A stretch of 64,000 nt of DNA, from NCBI RefSeq assembly GCF_025195095.1, contig NZ_JANAVZ010000010.1, positions 37,145 to 101,144 of the forward strand, in the 5' to 3' direction. The notes beneath the pieces are model-generated. The model had not been told where the DNA came from, searched no databases, and worked only from the letters and a program-made list of their open reading frames with translations. Below, piece after piece: positions 43,850 to 52,537 of the stretch; the first letter of the stretch is position 1; the number at the start of each line of letters is the position of its first letter. The stretch is from Paracoccus maritimus (lineage in GTDB: Bacteria; Pseudomonadota; Alphaproteobacteria; Rhodobacterales; Rhodobacteraceae). Both the position numbers and the translations under genes were made by a program.

Positions 43850-45079
43850 TCAAGCCGCCTTGGCCTTGCCCTTCACGATCAGATGCTCGGGACCGTAGGG
43901 GAAGCCGGTGATATTGCGATTGCCGGCTTCTTCGATCACCAGAATGTCGTGTTCGCGATAGCCGCCCGCGCCGGGCTGGCCTTCGGGAATGGTGATCATC
44001 GGCTCCATCGATACGACCATCCCGGGTTCCAGAACCGTTTCGCAATCTTCGCGCAGTTCCAACCCCGCCTCGCGGCCGTAGTAATGGCAGAGAACGCCAA
44101 AGCTGTGGCCATAGCCGAAGCTGCGATATTGCAGCAGGTTTTCGGCGGCATACATCTCGTTCAGCTCGGCCGCGATTTCGGAACATTTCTTGCCCGGAAC
44201 CAGCAGTTCCTTGCCGCGATCATGGACCTTGCAGTTGAACTCCCACAGACGGATATGTTCGTCGCTGGCATCTTCCGCGAACAGCGTCCGTTCCAGCGCG
44301 ACATAGTAGCCCGCAACCATCGGGAAGCAGTTCAGCGACAGGATGTCGCCACGTTCGATCTTGCGGCTGGTCACCGGGTTATGCGCGCCGTCGGTGTTTA
44401 CACCCGACTGGAACCAGGTCCAGGTATCCAGTAACTCGGCATGCGGCCAGGTTTTGGCGATTTCGCGGACCATCGTGGCCGTCGAATGCAGCGCGACTTC
44501 GTGTTCCGGCACACCCACCGCCGTCGCTTCGACGCAGGCCGCGCCGCCAACATCGGCAATGCGCGCCATTTCGGTGATATGCGCGATTTCCTCTGCCGAT
44601 TTGACCATGCGCAACCGCATGGCCGGCGCGGCGATGTCGACGAATTCGACACCGGGAAATTCGGCCTTCAGCAGGTTCAACAGGTCGATATTGACGTGAT
44701 CGAACTCGATCCCGATCCGCTTGGCCGCGCCGACAATCTGACGGATGGCATGGAAATAATTATCCTTCTGCCAATCGGTATAGGTGACATTCTCACCGAA
44801 GGTCCGACGCCAGGGCTGGCCGCCATCGATGCCAGCGCTGATTGATGTCGCCTTGTCATGATCGACAAGGAAGCCATAGCGACGGCCGAACTGGCAATAC
44901 AGGAAGTCCGAATAGTAGTTAATGTTGTGATAGGACGTGAAAAGCGCCGAATCTATACCGTTCTTGGCCATGTAGCCACGAACAGCGTCCAGCCGGCGCT
45001 GCATCTCGGCCGCCGAGAATGTCGGCGCCACCTTCTTGCCGTTCCCGGCGAAGCTTTGAATTCGGTCCCGAGTTGTCAT
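43850..45079 (-). CDS. Creatinase (creatine amidinohydrolase)
   Basis: Hydrolyses creatine to sarcosine and urea. The protein has 409 residues against 403 for the Pseudomonas putida enzyme, which it closely resembles in blocks I recognise: FTSYHNINYYSDFLYCQFGR, SAGIDGGQPWRRT, TWTWFQSGVNTDGAHNPVT and EPGMVVSMEPMI. The catalytic His of the family (His232) corresponds to His233 in DGAHNP. It has the pita-bread fold but lacks metal ligands, as expected of creatinase. It diverges from a LysR gene and is followed by the symporter module. Confidence 0.95.
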   Translation of the reverse strand: MTTRDRIQSFAGNGKKVAPTFSAAEMQRRLDAVRGYMAKNGIDSALFTSYHNINYYSDFLYCQFGRRYGFLVDHDKATSISAGIDGGQPWRRTFGENVTYTDWQKDNYFHAIRQIVGAAKRIGIEFDHVNIDLLNLLKAEFPGVEFVDIAAPAMRLRMVKSAEEIAHITEMARIADVGGAACVEATAVGVPEHEVALHSTATMVREIAKTWPHAELLDTWTWFQSGVNTDGAHNPVTSRKIERGDILSLNCFPMVAGYYVALERTLFAEDASDEHIRLWEFNCKVHDRGKELLVPGKKCSEIAAELNEMYAAENLLQYRSFGYGHSFGVLCHYYGREAGLELREDCETVLEPGMVVSMEPMITIPEGQPGAGGYREHDILVIEEAGNRNITGFPYGPEHLIVKGKAKAA

Positions 45080-45136
45080 GTCGCTCCTCCTGATTAAATC
45101 TCCCTCATTCTGCGCCTCTCTTTACCCAGCGTCAAA

Positions 45137-45155
45137 AGACGATATATAATCGTCT
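45137..45155. promoter_or_regulatory. Palindrome in the creatinase/LysR divergent promoter
   Basis: AGACGAT and ATCGTCT are exact inverted arms of 7 bp around ATATA. The site lies about 60 nt from the creatinase start and 26 nt from the LysR start. It is a good candidate operator for the divergent LysR protein. Confidence 0.6.
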
Positions 45156-45180
45156 GATTAGTTATTATAATGTGACTGTC

Positions 45181-46086
45181 ATGACTCTATCGCCGCTCAA
45201 CGCCCTGCGCGCCTTTGACGCCGTCGCGCGATCAGGCAGCTTCCGCGCTGCCGCAGAACTGCTGTTCGTGACCCAGCCGGCGATCAGCCATCAGGTCAAA
45301 CATCTTGAAGAGTGGCTGGGAGCGCCCTTGTTCGACAGAAGCGGCAGGGTGCCGATCCTGAACCAGAGAGGTGAGGCCCTCTCGCGCGAGCTTGCCTTTG
45401 CCTTTGACCGTATCGATTCCGCCTGCGACCGCATGCGTCCGCAGAAAAGGGACAACACACTTGTAATCGCGGCCATCCCATCGATCGCAACCTGCTGGCT
45501 GATCCCAAGGCTGCCACGCTTCCGCAAGCAATATCCTGAGATATCGCTCAGGATCGTCTATGCGCATCACGGCGACGACATAGATTTCAGTGATGTAGAT
45601 CTTGCATTCGTATTTTCGAAGGGTGAACCAAGCGGGCAGGATTTCACTGCCAAGCTTTTCCTGTCCGGAAAAAGCGTGCCCGTGTGCAGCCCCTCATTGC
45701 TGTCGAGTGAGCGCGCACAAGGCATCGGCGCGGCTGAATTGCTGGGTTTGGACCTGCTTCACGATACGGATGACAGCGGCTGGAAAACCTGGCTGGCAAA
45801 GGTCGGGCACCCTGTGTCAGAGGGACAGCTTCCCGGACCCATCTTCGAAGACTTCAATCTGCTGCGCATCGGCGCCCTGTCCGGGCAGGGTATCGCGCTT
45901 TGCTCAGTTGCCATGATCGAACCGGATCTTGTCGATGGTCGATTGATCAAACTGTCTGACGTTACTGTTCTGGAAGAGTTTGGCTACTATCTCGTAATCT
46001 CCGGAGTTCCAGCACGCAGACAATACGTTATGCGCATGAGGGAAACATTTTTGAAGTGGCTATTCGAAGAACGCACATTTTCCTGA
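45181..46086 (+). CDS. LysR-family regulator (GcvA-like) of creatinase
   Basis: Protein of 301 residues. The GcvA-type N-terminus is PLNALRAFDAVARSGSFRAA followed by LLFVTQPAISHQVKHLEEWL. The effector domain ends GIALCSVAMIEPDLVDGRLI, as in GcvA-like LysR proteins. ATG 45181 is preferred over the GTG at 45172. It diverges from creatinase across a palindrome and likely responds to creatine or sarcosine; the ligand is inferred. Confidence 0.92.
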   Translation: MTLSPLNALRAFDAVARSGSFRAAAELLFVTQPAISHQVKHLEEWLGAPLFDRSGRVPILNQRGEALSRELAFAFDRIDSACDRMRPQKRDNTLVIAAIPSIATCWLIPRLPRFRKQYPEISLRIVYAHHGDDIDFSDVDLAFVFSKGEPSGQDFTAKLFLSGKSVPVCSPSLLSSERAQGIGAAELLGLDLLHDTDDSGWKTWLAKVGHPVSEGQLPGPIFEDFNLLRIGALSGQGIALCSVAMIEPDLVDGRLIKLSDVTVLEEFGYYLVISGVPARRQYVMRMRETFLKWLFEERTFS

Positions 46087-46182
46087 CTCCTCCTTCAACG
46101 TTGATGTGGCGTTGATGTGGATGCGCGCTTGTGGTGCCTGACTGCTTTAGTCGGCATCCAAGCGTTTGATTTTGTGTAATAT

Positions 46183-46229
46183 TTTGGTTGCGGGGGTAGG
46201 ATTTGAACCTACGACCTTCAGGTTATGAG
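46183..46229. repeat. attL: 47-bp copy of the tRNA-fMet 3-prime end
   Basis: This segment matches 63851-63897 except at two positions, which lie opposite one another in the T-stem of the tRNA. It contains only the 3-prime half of an initiator tRNA and is not a functional gene. It is the leftover chromosomal end produced by integration, and marks the left end of the element. Confidence 0.9.
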
Positions 46230-46354
46230 GCAACCCGACGGGGCCGGAATAGTCTTTCAAAAGCAAATATTTAGAGAGATTTTGGGTAGGCGACGTCGGC
46301 GTCGTGTCGCACGGAGCAGACGCAAACCATTGGGAATAAACGGGAAAACCCCGC

Positions 46355-47098
46355 ATGTTCATGAATCAGCGAACCTCGGTAGTTTACAGTCTATTGGCCG
46401 ACTATGTGCGCAGTCCTTCCCTGCGTCATATGCGAGAGCAGCGCTCCGTGGCCAAGCTGGCCCTCGAGATCGTCACGAGACTGGATCAGGACAGTTCCAT
46501 CTGGAAGAAATGGGAAGGCCCGCGGGACAAGGTCTTGGCCTCAGCGATAGAGTGCTGGATCCCGAAGGACGACATGCTCGCCTTCCTGAATGGCCTGCCT
46601 GGCCCTGCCCTGACGATGACCGATCTCGAGCAGCGCATGAAGGCCATGATCGAGGAGGAATACCTCGGAGATCCGGAACCGAAGCTCGAGGCCGAATGTC
46701 TGGCCATCTACCAGGCCGAGAAAGAGGCTGGCACGGAAATGCCCGCCATCATCGGGCGGCTGGCCGATTATGTGGGCGCGCAGTGGCAGCGCCTGCGCGA
46801 CGAGGAGCGTGCGGAGGCGGAGCGGCGGTCGGAAGCGGCGCGCCTGGAGCGGGAGCGGCGCCTCCTGTCCTATGCCGATTGTCCGTGGACCCAGATCAAG
46901 GGCTCGAAGTATTTCTATTGCCGCAAGAACAGCCGGGTCTTCCAACTCAAGCCCAACAGCGACAAGAGCCTGACGCTCTATCGGGTGCAGGAGGTCGATG
47001 ACACCGCCAGCGGCGACATGATCGGCCGCTATCGATCCCGTGGGGATGCCAGCAAGGTGGTGGCCAAAGCTGCCTATGAGCCTGATCCGTTTCGATAA
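46355..47098 (+). CDS. Unknown protein at the att-proximal edge of the satellite
   Basis: Protein of 247 residues. The N-terminal half is helical (LLADYVRSPSLRHMREQ). Residues 150-175 form a charged coiled-coil-like helix (DEERAEAERRSEAARLERER), followed by a compact domain with CPWTQIKGSKYFYCRKNSRV. I recognise no family. The place between attL and integrase is where phage satellites often carry accessory or anti-phage genes, so such a role is possible but untested. Confidence 0.7.
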   Translation: MFMNQRTSVVYSLLADYVRSPSLRHMREQRSVAKLALEIVTRLDQDSSIWKKWEGPRDKVLASAIECWIPKDDMLAFLNGLPGPALTMTDLEQRMKAMIEEEYLGDPEPKLEAECLAIYQAEKEAGTEMPAIIGRLADYVGAQWQRLRDEERAEAERRSEAARLERERRLLSYADCPWTQIKGSKYFYCRKNSRVFQLKPNSDKSLTLYRVQEVDDTASGDMIGRYRSRGDASKVVAKAAYEPDPFR

Positions 47099-47140
47099 AG
47101 CCGTTCAGGGCCCTAGCACAGGGGCTTGGGCGAGAGTGCA

Positions 47141-47157
47141 TCCCCGGCATCCGGGGA
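47141..47157. other. Short hairpin between converging accessory and integrase genes
   Basis: TCCCCGG (47141-47147) and CCGGGGA (47151-47157) pair perfectly around CAT, in the gap between the two converging genes. No clear T-tract follows either way. Confidence 0.45.
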
Positions 47158-47197
47158 GAGGCAAGCGAAGCATTCTGCTCCCGCCACTCAGAATCGG

Positions 47198-48301
47198 TCA
47201 CCCGAGCAGCTTGGCCTCGACCTCGGCCATGGCGTTCTGGTGGTCGGGCGACGGGAACAGGTGGCCGTAGCGCTCCATGGTCATCTGAATCGAGGAATGA
47301 CCTGCGAAGGTCATCACTTCCTTGATCGAGAAGCCCTGCTCGATCCAGAGCGACACCGCGAAATGGCGCAGGTCGTGCCAGCGCAGCTTCACGCCGACCT
47401 GCTCCTGCAGCGTGCGGAACCGGGACTGCGTGTTGGTGTGCTGGAGGACGCCACCGCGCGGCGCGGGGAAGACCAGCCCGAGATCGCTCTTCGGGCAGCG
47501 CAGTTTCCAGCGGCGCAGGGCGTTCAGCACCATCGGCCCGGCGGGGATGTCGCGATAGCCCGCGCGCGATTTCGGCTCGCCCATCTGGTTGTAGGCGTCG
47601 GCGCGCTGGCGGATGTGGATGAAGCCCTTGTCGAAATCCACGTCCTGCCACCGCAGGCCCCGCAGTTCGGAGGCGCGCAGGCCTCCAAGAGCCGACACGA
47701 TTAGGTGCGGCTTGAAGTCCTCCTCGGCCGCCTCGATCAGCGCGCGGATCGTCTCCTTCGAGGGCACCGGCGCCTTGTAGTCGATCCGGCTCGACTTGAT
47801 CACCCGCACGCCCTGCGCGGCGTTGGTGAACAGCTGGCCGTTGTCGATGGCGTGGTCGAGCAGCAGCTTCAGCACCGAGAGCGCGCGGCGGGTCAGATGC
47901 TCGGATCGGCCGTTCAGCAGCAGCCGGTCGCGGAACTCGTTCACATGGCGGCGGGTCAGCTGGACGATCAGCTTGTCCCCGATCCCGATTTCGGGATCCG
48001 TGACGTGCAGGCGCACGTAGTCGCTGTAGCCGCGGAGGGTGGACCGCTCCATCCGCCGCCCCGTCTTGCACCGGACCTCGCAATGGTCGAGCCACGCCTT
48101 GGCGGCGTCGGCCACGGTGATGCTCTCGCTGTCGGCCAGATAGGTGTTGTTGGCGACCAGCGAGCGGACCTTCACCAGATAGACGTCGGCGTCCTTCCGG
48201 CGCGGGAACAGCTTCGAGCGGCGCTTGCCGGCCTGGTCGGTGAAATCCACCTGCCAGCGCACCAGGCCCGAGGGCAATGTTCTCTTCCGGATCGTGGCCA
48301 T
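47198..48301 (-). CDS. int: Tyrosine recombinase integrase of the satellite
   Basis: Integrase of 367 residues. An N-terminal arm-type domain (TIRKRTLPSGLVRWQVDFTD) precedes the SAM-like core-binding domain and the catalytic domain. Catalytic residues are in GGLRASELRGLRW (Arg), WHDLRHFAVS (HxxR), FAGHSSIQ and the Tyr in ERYGHLFPS. GGAGG before 48301 fixes the start. It lies next to attL and is transcribed toward it, divergent from the regulator at 48439. Its target is tRNA-fMet by position. Confidence 0.94.
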   Translation of the reverse strand: MATIRKRTLPSGLVRWQVDFTDQAGKRRSKLFPRRKDADVYLVKVRSLVANNTYLADSESITVADAAKAWLDHCEVRCKTGRRMERSTLRGYSDYVRLHVTDPEIGIGDKLIVQLTRRHVNEFRDRLLLNGRSEHLTRRALSVLKLLLDHAIDNGQLFTNAAQGVRVIKSSRIDYKAPVPSKETIRALIEAAEEDFKPHLIVSALGGLRASELRGLRWQDVDFDKGFIHIRQRADAYNQMGEPKSRAGYRDIPAGPMVLNALRRWKLRCPKSDLGLVFPAPRGGVLQHTNTQSRFRTLQEQVGVKLRWHDLRHFAVSLWIEQGFSIKEVMTFAGHSSIQMTMERYGHLFPSPDHQNAMAEVEAKLLG

Positions 48302-48438
48302 GCGCGTCCTCCAACGCTTCATCACGCTCAGGTTCTCGGGACAAGCAAGGCCCGAATTTCCGAGGCGGACGAATGCCATTGACAGTGTGTCGGAGGTCAT
48401 CTATCCATAGCTCAGACGAACTGTCAAAGGTTATCGCC

Positions 48439-48894
48439 ATGAACCAGGAATTCACCATCCAGCAGCTCGCGGATGCGGCGCAGCTGACCCGCTATCAGGT
48501 CGAGGCATGGATCTCGCGCGGCCACTTCAAGCCGGAAAACCCGGTCGAGACCGGCAAAGCCCGGAAGTTCACCTACGAGGATGCCATCGTTGTCGGCGCG
48601 GTTGCCGAGTTCAGCCGACTCGGGCTCTCGCCTGCGGTCGTCTCGATGCACACGGCGCAGCTGCGGTTCCGCGACGGGCGTGGGGCGCTGTTCGTGATCA
48701 GCACGGTCTTCCGGCAGGTCAGCGCCACCGAGGCCAACCCCGACATCGAGGGCGAGATCGATATCACCTCGGGCAGCATCGTCCCGACCGCCGAGATCGC
48801 CGGCATCGTCGCCGATCCGAAGGTTCGCGCCTTCGCGGTGGTGAACCTCGAGCAACTCGAACACCGGGTGCAGGCCTCCCTCGGCGTCGCCTGA
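48439..48894 (+). CDS. MerR-like HTH regulator
   Basis: Protein of 151 residues. The N-terminal winged helix reads FTIQQLADAAQLTRYQVEAW, then FKPENPVETGKARKFTYEDA. The rest (RFRDGRGALFVISTVFRQV) is not a known effector domain. Its promoter is divergent from the integrase gene, so it probably controls the switch between integration and induction. It heads the rightward operon. Confidence 0.82.
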   Translation: MNQEFTIQQLADAAQLTRYQVEAWISRGHFKPENPVETGKARKFTYEDAIVVGAVAEFSRLGLSPAVVSMHTAQLRFRDGRGALFVISTVFRQVSATEANPDIEGEIDITSGSIVPTAEIAGIVADPKVRAFAVVNLEQLEHRVQASLGVA

Positions 48895-48920
48895 CCCCAC
48901 CAGAAACTTCGGAGGACATC

Positions 48921-49166
48921 ATGCAGGAGCATTTGCGGGCTGGACCCGCCACGGGAGAGGTTTGCCCGACGCTGGCCGACGATCTGCTGCGCGGCGCAGA
49001 CGCCATTGCGATCTTCGTCTTCGGCGACGCGAAGGCGCGGCGGAAGGTCTACTACTATGCTGGCGAGGCCAAGGTGCGGATGCCCACCTTCAGGATGGGC
49101 AACGTGATCTGCGCGCGGAAATCCCGGCTTCTGGACTGGATCGAGCAGCAGGAGGCTGCGCAATGA
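48921..49166 (+). CDS. AlpA-like excisionase/activator
   Basis: Protein of 81 residues. The segment RRKVYYYAGEAKVRMPTFRM followed by GNVICARKSRLLDWI is a winged-helix AlpA/excisionase signature. GGAGG at 48911-48915 sets the start. In PICIs an AlpA or Rpp/Stl-type small regulator in this place activates the element. The stop overlaps the next start (ATGA). Confidence 0.75.
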   Translation: MQEHLRAGPATGEVCPTLADDLLRGADAIAIFVFGDAKARRKVYYYAGEAKVRMPTFRMGNVICARKSRLLDWIEQQEAAQ

Positions 49167-49489
49167 GAGTGGCACCCCTCCTCATCACGCCCGACGACCA
49201 CGTTCGCTATGGCAACGCGATCCGTCATTGCCGGGCCGAGATGCTGGACCTGGTCGAGAAGGCGATCTCCGACACGATCCATCATGCGCAGGCCCGGAAG
49301 TGCCTGGTCGAGCTCGACCGCCTGCGGACCGAACTGGAGATCCATCTCCACGGAATGGTGCCGCCACGGCAGGATCCGCGGCACCTGAGGACGTCGGTCT
49401 ACTCCGGTCAAAGCACCTTTTCCTGGAAGCGGCTCGCCCGGGAGGACCGTTCGCGCGACGCATTCGCGAGCTGGGACGTGGGGTACTGA
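49163..49489 (+). CDS. Small hypothetical satellite protein
   Basis: Protein of 108 residues, largely helical (EMLDLVEKAISDTIHHAQAR), with a C-terminal stretch rich in Arg and aromatic residues. It overlaps the AlpA-like stop and lies just before the primase gene. No family recognised. Position suggests a replication or regulatory helper. Confidence 0.65.
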   Translation: MRVAPLLITPDDHVRYGNAIRHCRAEMLDLVEKAISDTIHHAQARKCLVELDRLRTELEIHLHGMVPPRQDPRHLRTSVYSGQSTFSWKRLAREDRSRDAFASWDVGY

Positions 49490-49492
49490 GCC

Positions 49493-52174
49493 ATGGAGGA
49501 CGCCGTCCGCGTGACCGACGACCAGGCTGGCGCCGATTCGGTGGCGGATGCTTCCGCCGTGGCGCATCCCTCCAGAGCGCCTGAAGATCCGACCGAACTG
49601 CGCCTGCAGCTCCATCGCCACGGCTATCGCCCGGTTCCGGTGCTGGGCGCGCATGTCGCCATGAAGGCCGCAGGCAAGCGGCCGATGATGAAGGGCTGGG
49701 AGACCGTCTGCGCCAGCGCCGACGAGGCCGAGATCGCGCGCTGGACGAAGGCGCAGCGCAACTGCACCAACACGGGCCTGCTCTGCGGCGCTCTGATCGG
49801 CGTCGACATCGACGTTCTCGATCCGGATCATGCGCGACGACTACAGGAGATAGCTCTCGACATCCTCGGCCCCACACCGCTCCTGCGTATCGGCAAGGCC
49901 CCAAAATGCCTGCTCGCCTTCCGCACCGAGGCGGCGTTCGACAAGGTGCAGACACCGGAATTCCAGATGCTCGACGGCACGGTAGCGCGGATCGAGATCC
50001 TTGCGACCGGCCAGCAGTTCGTGGGGTTTGGCGTCCACCCCGACACCCGCGCACCCTATGTCTGGCCGGAGGCTTCTCCCCTTGATGTACCGATGTCGGA
50101 CCTGCCCCTGCTCGACCAGGACCGCGCGCGCCGCTTTGTCGATGCCGCCGACCGCTATCTACGCGCCGCGGGCGGCCAGACCGCCGCCGATCGCCGGGAC
50201 ATCGACCGCGAGGGGCGCAAGGTCGCGGGGCTTAAGCGGAACCAGACCCCATCGCGCCAGCTGGTCGAGGAGGCCGTCGCCTGCATCCCCAACAACGACC
50301 TTCCCTATGACGAGTGGATAAAGGTCGGCCTCGCCCTTTACGCCGCGCTCGGTCCCGATGGCCGCGACCTGTGGGAGACCTGGTCGGCCGAGGCGGCCAA
50401 GAACGATCCCGCCGTCACCGCCGAGAAATGGGAGAGCTTCGCCAGCGTGCGCAGCGTCACCGTCGGCACGCTGTTCTGGCTGGCGCGGCAGAACGGCTGG
50501 CGGGCCGCGAAGCCGCACCGCTTGCGCGCTGGTGAGCAAGTCGAGCACGACGGCGCGCCTGACAACGACGAGTTGCCCACGCACGACGATGCCGGGCGGC
50601 CGATCATCTATCTCTTTGCAGGACAGATGCCCACGATCATCGACATGGCAGAGGGGGCGCTGCTGCACGCAGAGCTGGGCTACTATCAGCGCGGCAGCAT
50701 GGTGGTGCGCCCGGCGATGGTGCCAGTAGCAATCTCGGACGGCCGCAAGATCGACGCGCCGCGGCTCGTGGACGTCAAGGCTCATCACATGGCTGAGGCC
50801 TTCACCCGCGTCGTCTCCTTCAAGCGGTTCGACAAGCGCGCCGAGGAATGGGTGAATTCCGATTGCCCCCATCGGATCGCGGAGACCTTTCTAGCGCGTG
50901 AGGGCCAGTGGCGCCTGCCGGTACTGACCGGCATCATCAACTGCCCGACGCTGCGGCCCGACGGCTCGATCCTCGATCTGCCCGGCTATGATCCACAGAC
51001 CGGCCTGCTGTTCGACCCGCAGGACGTGCGCTTCCCCGCCCTGCCGCGCGATCCCGACCAGGCGACCGCACTGCGCGCGCTCGGCTTCCTCAAGGACCTG
51101 ATCTCGACCTTCCCGTTCGTCACCGACGCGGACCGCTCGGTCGCGCTCTCCGGGATCCTCACCGCGCTGATCCGCCGGTCGCTACCCACGGCTCCGCTAC
51201 ACGGGTTCAACGCGCCGACGGCCGGGACGGGTAAATCCATGCTGGTCGACCTGGCAAGCCAGATCGCCACCGCCCGCCCCGCGCCGGTGATCGCGCAGGG
51301 CAAGTCCGAGGAGGAGATGGAGAAGCGGCTGGGCGCGGCGCTCATCGCGGGCGACGTGCTGATCGCCATCGACAACTGCGAGGAACCGCTGGGTGGCGAG
51401 CTTCTGTGCCAGACCCTCACCCAGACCAGCCTCAAGGTCCGCATCCTCGGCAAGTCCGTCAACGCCGAAGTGCCTAGCAACGCCGCCGTCTTCGCCACCG
51501 GCAACAACCTGACCCTCGAGGGCGACATGACCCGCCGCGCCATCCGGGCGACGCTGGACGCGGGCGTCGAGCGGCCCGAGTTGCGCGCCTTCGACCGAGA
51601 TCCCCTCGCCATGGTGACGGCGCAGCGCGGCGACTACGTCGCGGCCGGGCTGACGGTGCTGCGTGCCTTCCACATCGCGGGTCGGCCCCAGATGCGAGCG
51701 CCGCTCGGCTCCTTCACCGACTGGTCGCGCTGGGTGCGCGACGCGCTGATCTGGCTCGGCGAGGCCGATCCCTGCATCACGATGGAGGGCATGCGCGGGG
51801 CCGACCCGAAGCTGGAAGCCCTGACCACCGTGCTGGAGCAATGGCGTGAGGTGATCGGCATGGACCGAGTCAGCGTTCGCGAGATCATCGAACGCGCGAC
51901 GGAACAGCGCTCGCAGCTATACGGGCGGTCGGAGTTCACCCACCCCGAGTTCCGCGAGGCCCTGCTGCGCGTGGCGGGCGAAGGCGGCGCAATCAACGGC
52001 GGGCGGCTCGGCAAGTGGATCGGCGGGCAGCAGAACCGCATCGTGAACGGGCTGCGCCTGATCTCGGCGGGCGTGTCGGCAGGGCGCGCGCGGTGGCAGC
52101 TGGAGATCGCGGAAACCGGGACGGCGCCGATCAACAACGGTTCTGAAGTTCTCCGGAGCAATGCCGATGCGTGA
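49493..52174 (+). CDS. Primase-polymerase and helicase replication protein
   Basis: Replication protein of 893 residues. The N-terminal bifunctional primase/polymerase domain (about 30-225) includes NTGLLCGALIGVDIDVLD with the catalytic Asp pair and a downstream RIEILATGQQFVGFGVH. A PriCT-like domain follows (IPNNDLPYDEWIKVGLALYA). The C-terminal helicase-type ATPase holds FNAPTAGTGKSMLVDLAS (Walker A) and DVLIAIDNCEE (Walker B-like). Such a stand-alone primase-helicase initiates replication of phage satellites from their own origin. Confidence 0.9.
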   Translation: MEDAVRVTDDQAGADSVADASAVAHPSRAPEDPTELRLQLHRHGYRPVPVLGAHVAMKAAGKRPMMKGWETVCASADEAEIARWTKAQRNCTNTGLLCGALIGVDIDVLDPDHARRLQEIALDILGPTPLLRIGKAPKCLLAFRTEAAFDKVQTPEFQMLDGTVARIEILATGQQFVGFGVHPDTRAPYVWPEASPLDVPMSDLPLLDQDRARRFVDAADRYLRAAGGQTAADRRDIDREGRKVAGLKRNQTPSRQLVEEAVACIPNNDLPYDEWIKVGLALYAALGPDGRDLWETWSAEAAKNDPAVTAEKWESFASVRSVTVGTLFWLARQNGWRAAKPHRLRAGEQVEHDGAPDNDELPTHDDAGRPIIYLFAGQMPTIIDMAEGALLHAELGYYQRGSMVVRPAMVPVAISDGRKIDAPRLVDVKAHHMAEAFTRVVSFKRFDKRAEEWVNSDCPHRIAETFLAREGQWRLPVLTGIINCPTLRPDGSILDLPGYDPQTGLLFDPQDVRFPALPRDPDQATALRALGFLKDLISTFPFVTDADRSVALSGILTALIRRSLPTAPLHGFNAPTAGTGKSMLVDLASQIATARPAPVIAQGKSEEEMEKRLGAALIAGDVLIAIDNCEEPLGGELLCQTLTQTSLKVRILGKSVNAEVPSNAAVFATGNNLTLEGDMTRRAIRATLDAGVERPELRAFDRDPLAMVTAQRGDYVAAGLTVLRAFHIAGRPQMRAPLGSFTDWSRWVRDALIWLGEADPCITMEGMRGADPKLEALTTVLEQWREVIGMDRVSVREIIERATEQRSQLYGRSEFTHPEFREALLRVAGEGGAINGGRLGKWIGGQQNRIVNGLRLISAGVSAGRARWQLEIAETGTAPINNGSEVLRSNADA

Positions 52175-52185
52175 CGCTCATTCCC

Positions 52186-52380
52186 GATCCGTCTGGTGGG
52201 TTTGGTGGGTTTGGTGGACTTGTCCCGGCCCAAATCTGTGTTTGTCGCCCGAAGTGTCAGCGACGTGGGACGTCGCGACACGTGACGCCATGCATCATGC
52301 CACCATGCATGAAAACATGACAGTTTACAGGGGCGGGCCGGATCACCCCACCAATCTCCACCATCCCCACCAGACAGATC
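52186..52380. repeat. Inverted, iteron-like TGGTGG clusters: candidate origin or packaging site
   Basis: TGGTGG lies at 52194, 52203 and 52212, spaced 9 bp. CCACCA lies at 52348, 52358 and 52367. The outer 15 bp (52186-52200 and 52366-52380) are inverted repeats with one mismatch. The arrangement fills the 363-nt gene-free gap 52175-52537 behind the primase and before terminase, the expected place of a satellite origin or a cos/pac site. I see no credible gene here. Confidence 0.7.
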
Positions 52381-52537
52381 GTCAACCGGCGGGACGGCCG
52401 GGCTCGCCCCGTGACAACTTTAGAACCGTCGTTAGCGGCCGGGACCACCGGATCGCGGGCCGCCGGGCGGTTCCTCCTGCGCCGATCCGTATGTGGGGAC
52501 GCGCAGCGCATTGGCCCGCCAGCGTCAGGGGGCGGAA

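Noticed and set aside
46183..46229. A second tRNA-Met gene at the left end of the satellite
   Set aside because: Only the 3-prime half is present; D-arm and 5-prime acceptor strand are missing. It is an att remnant.
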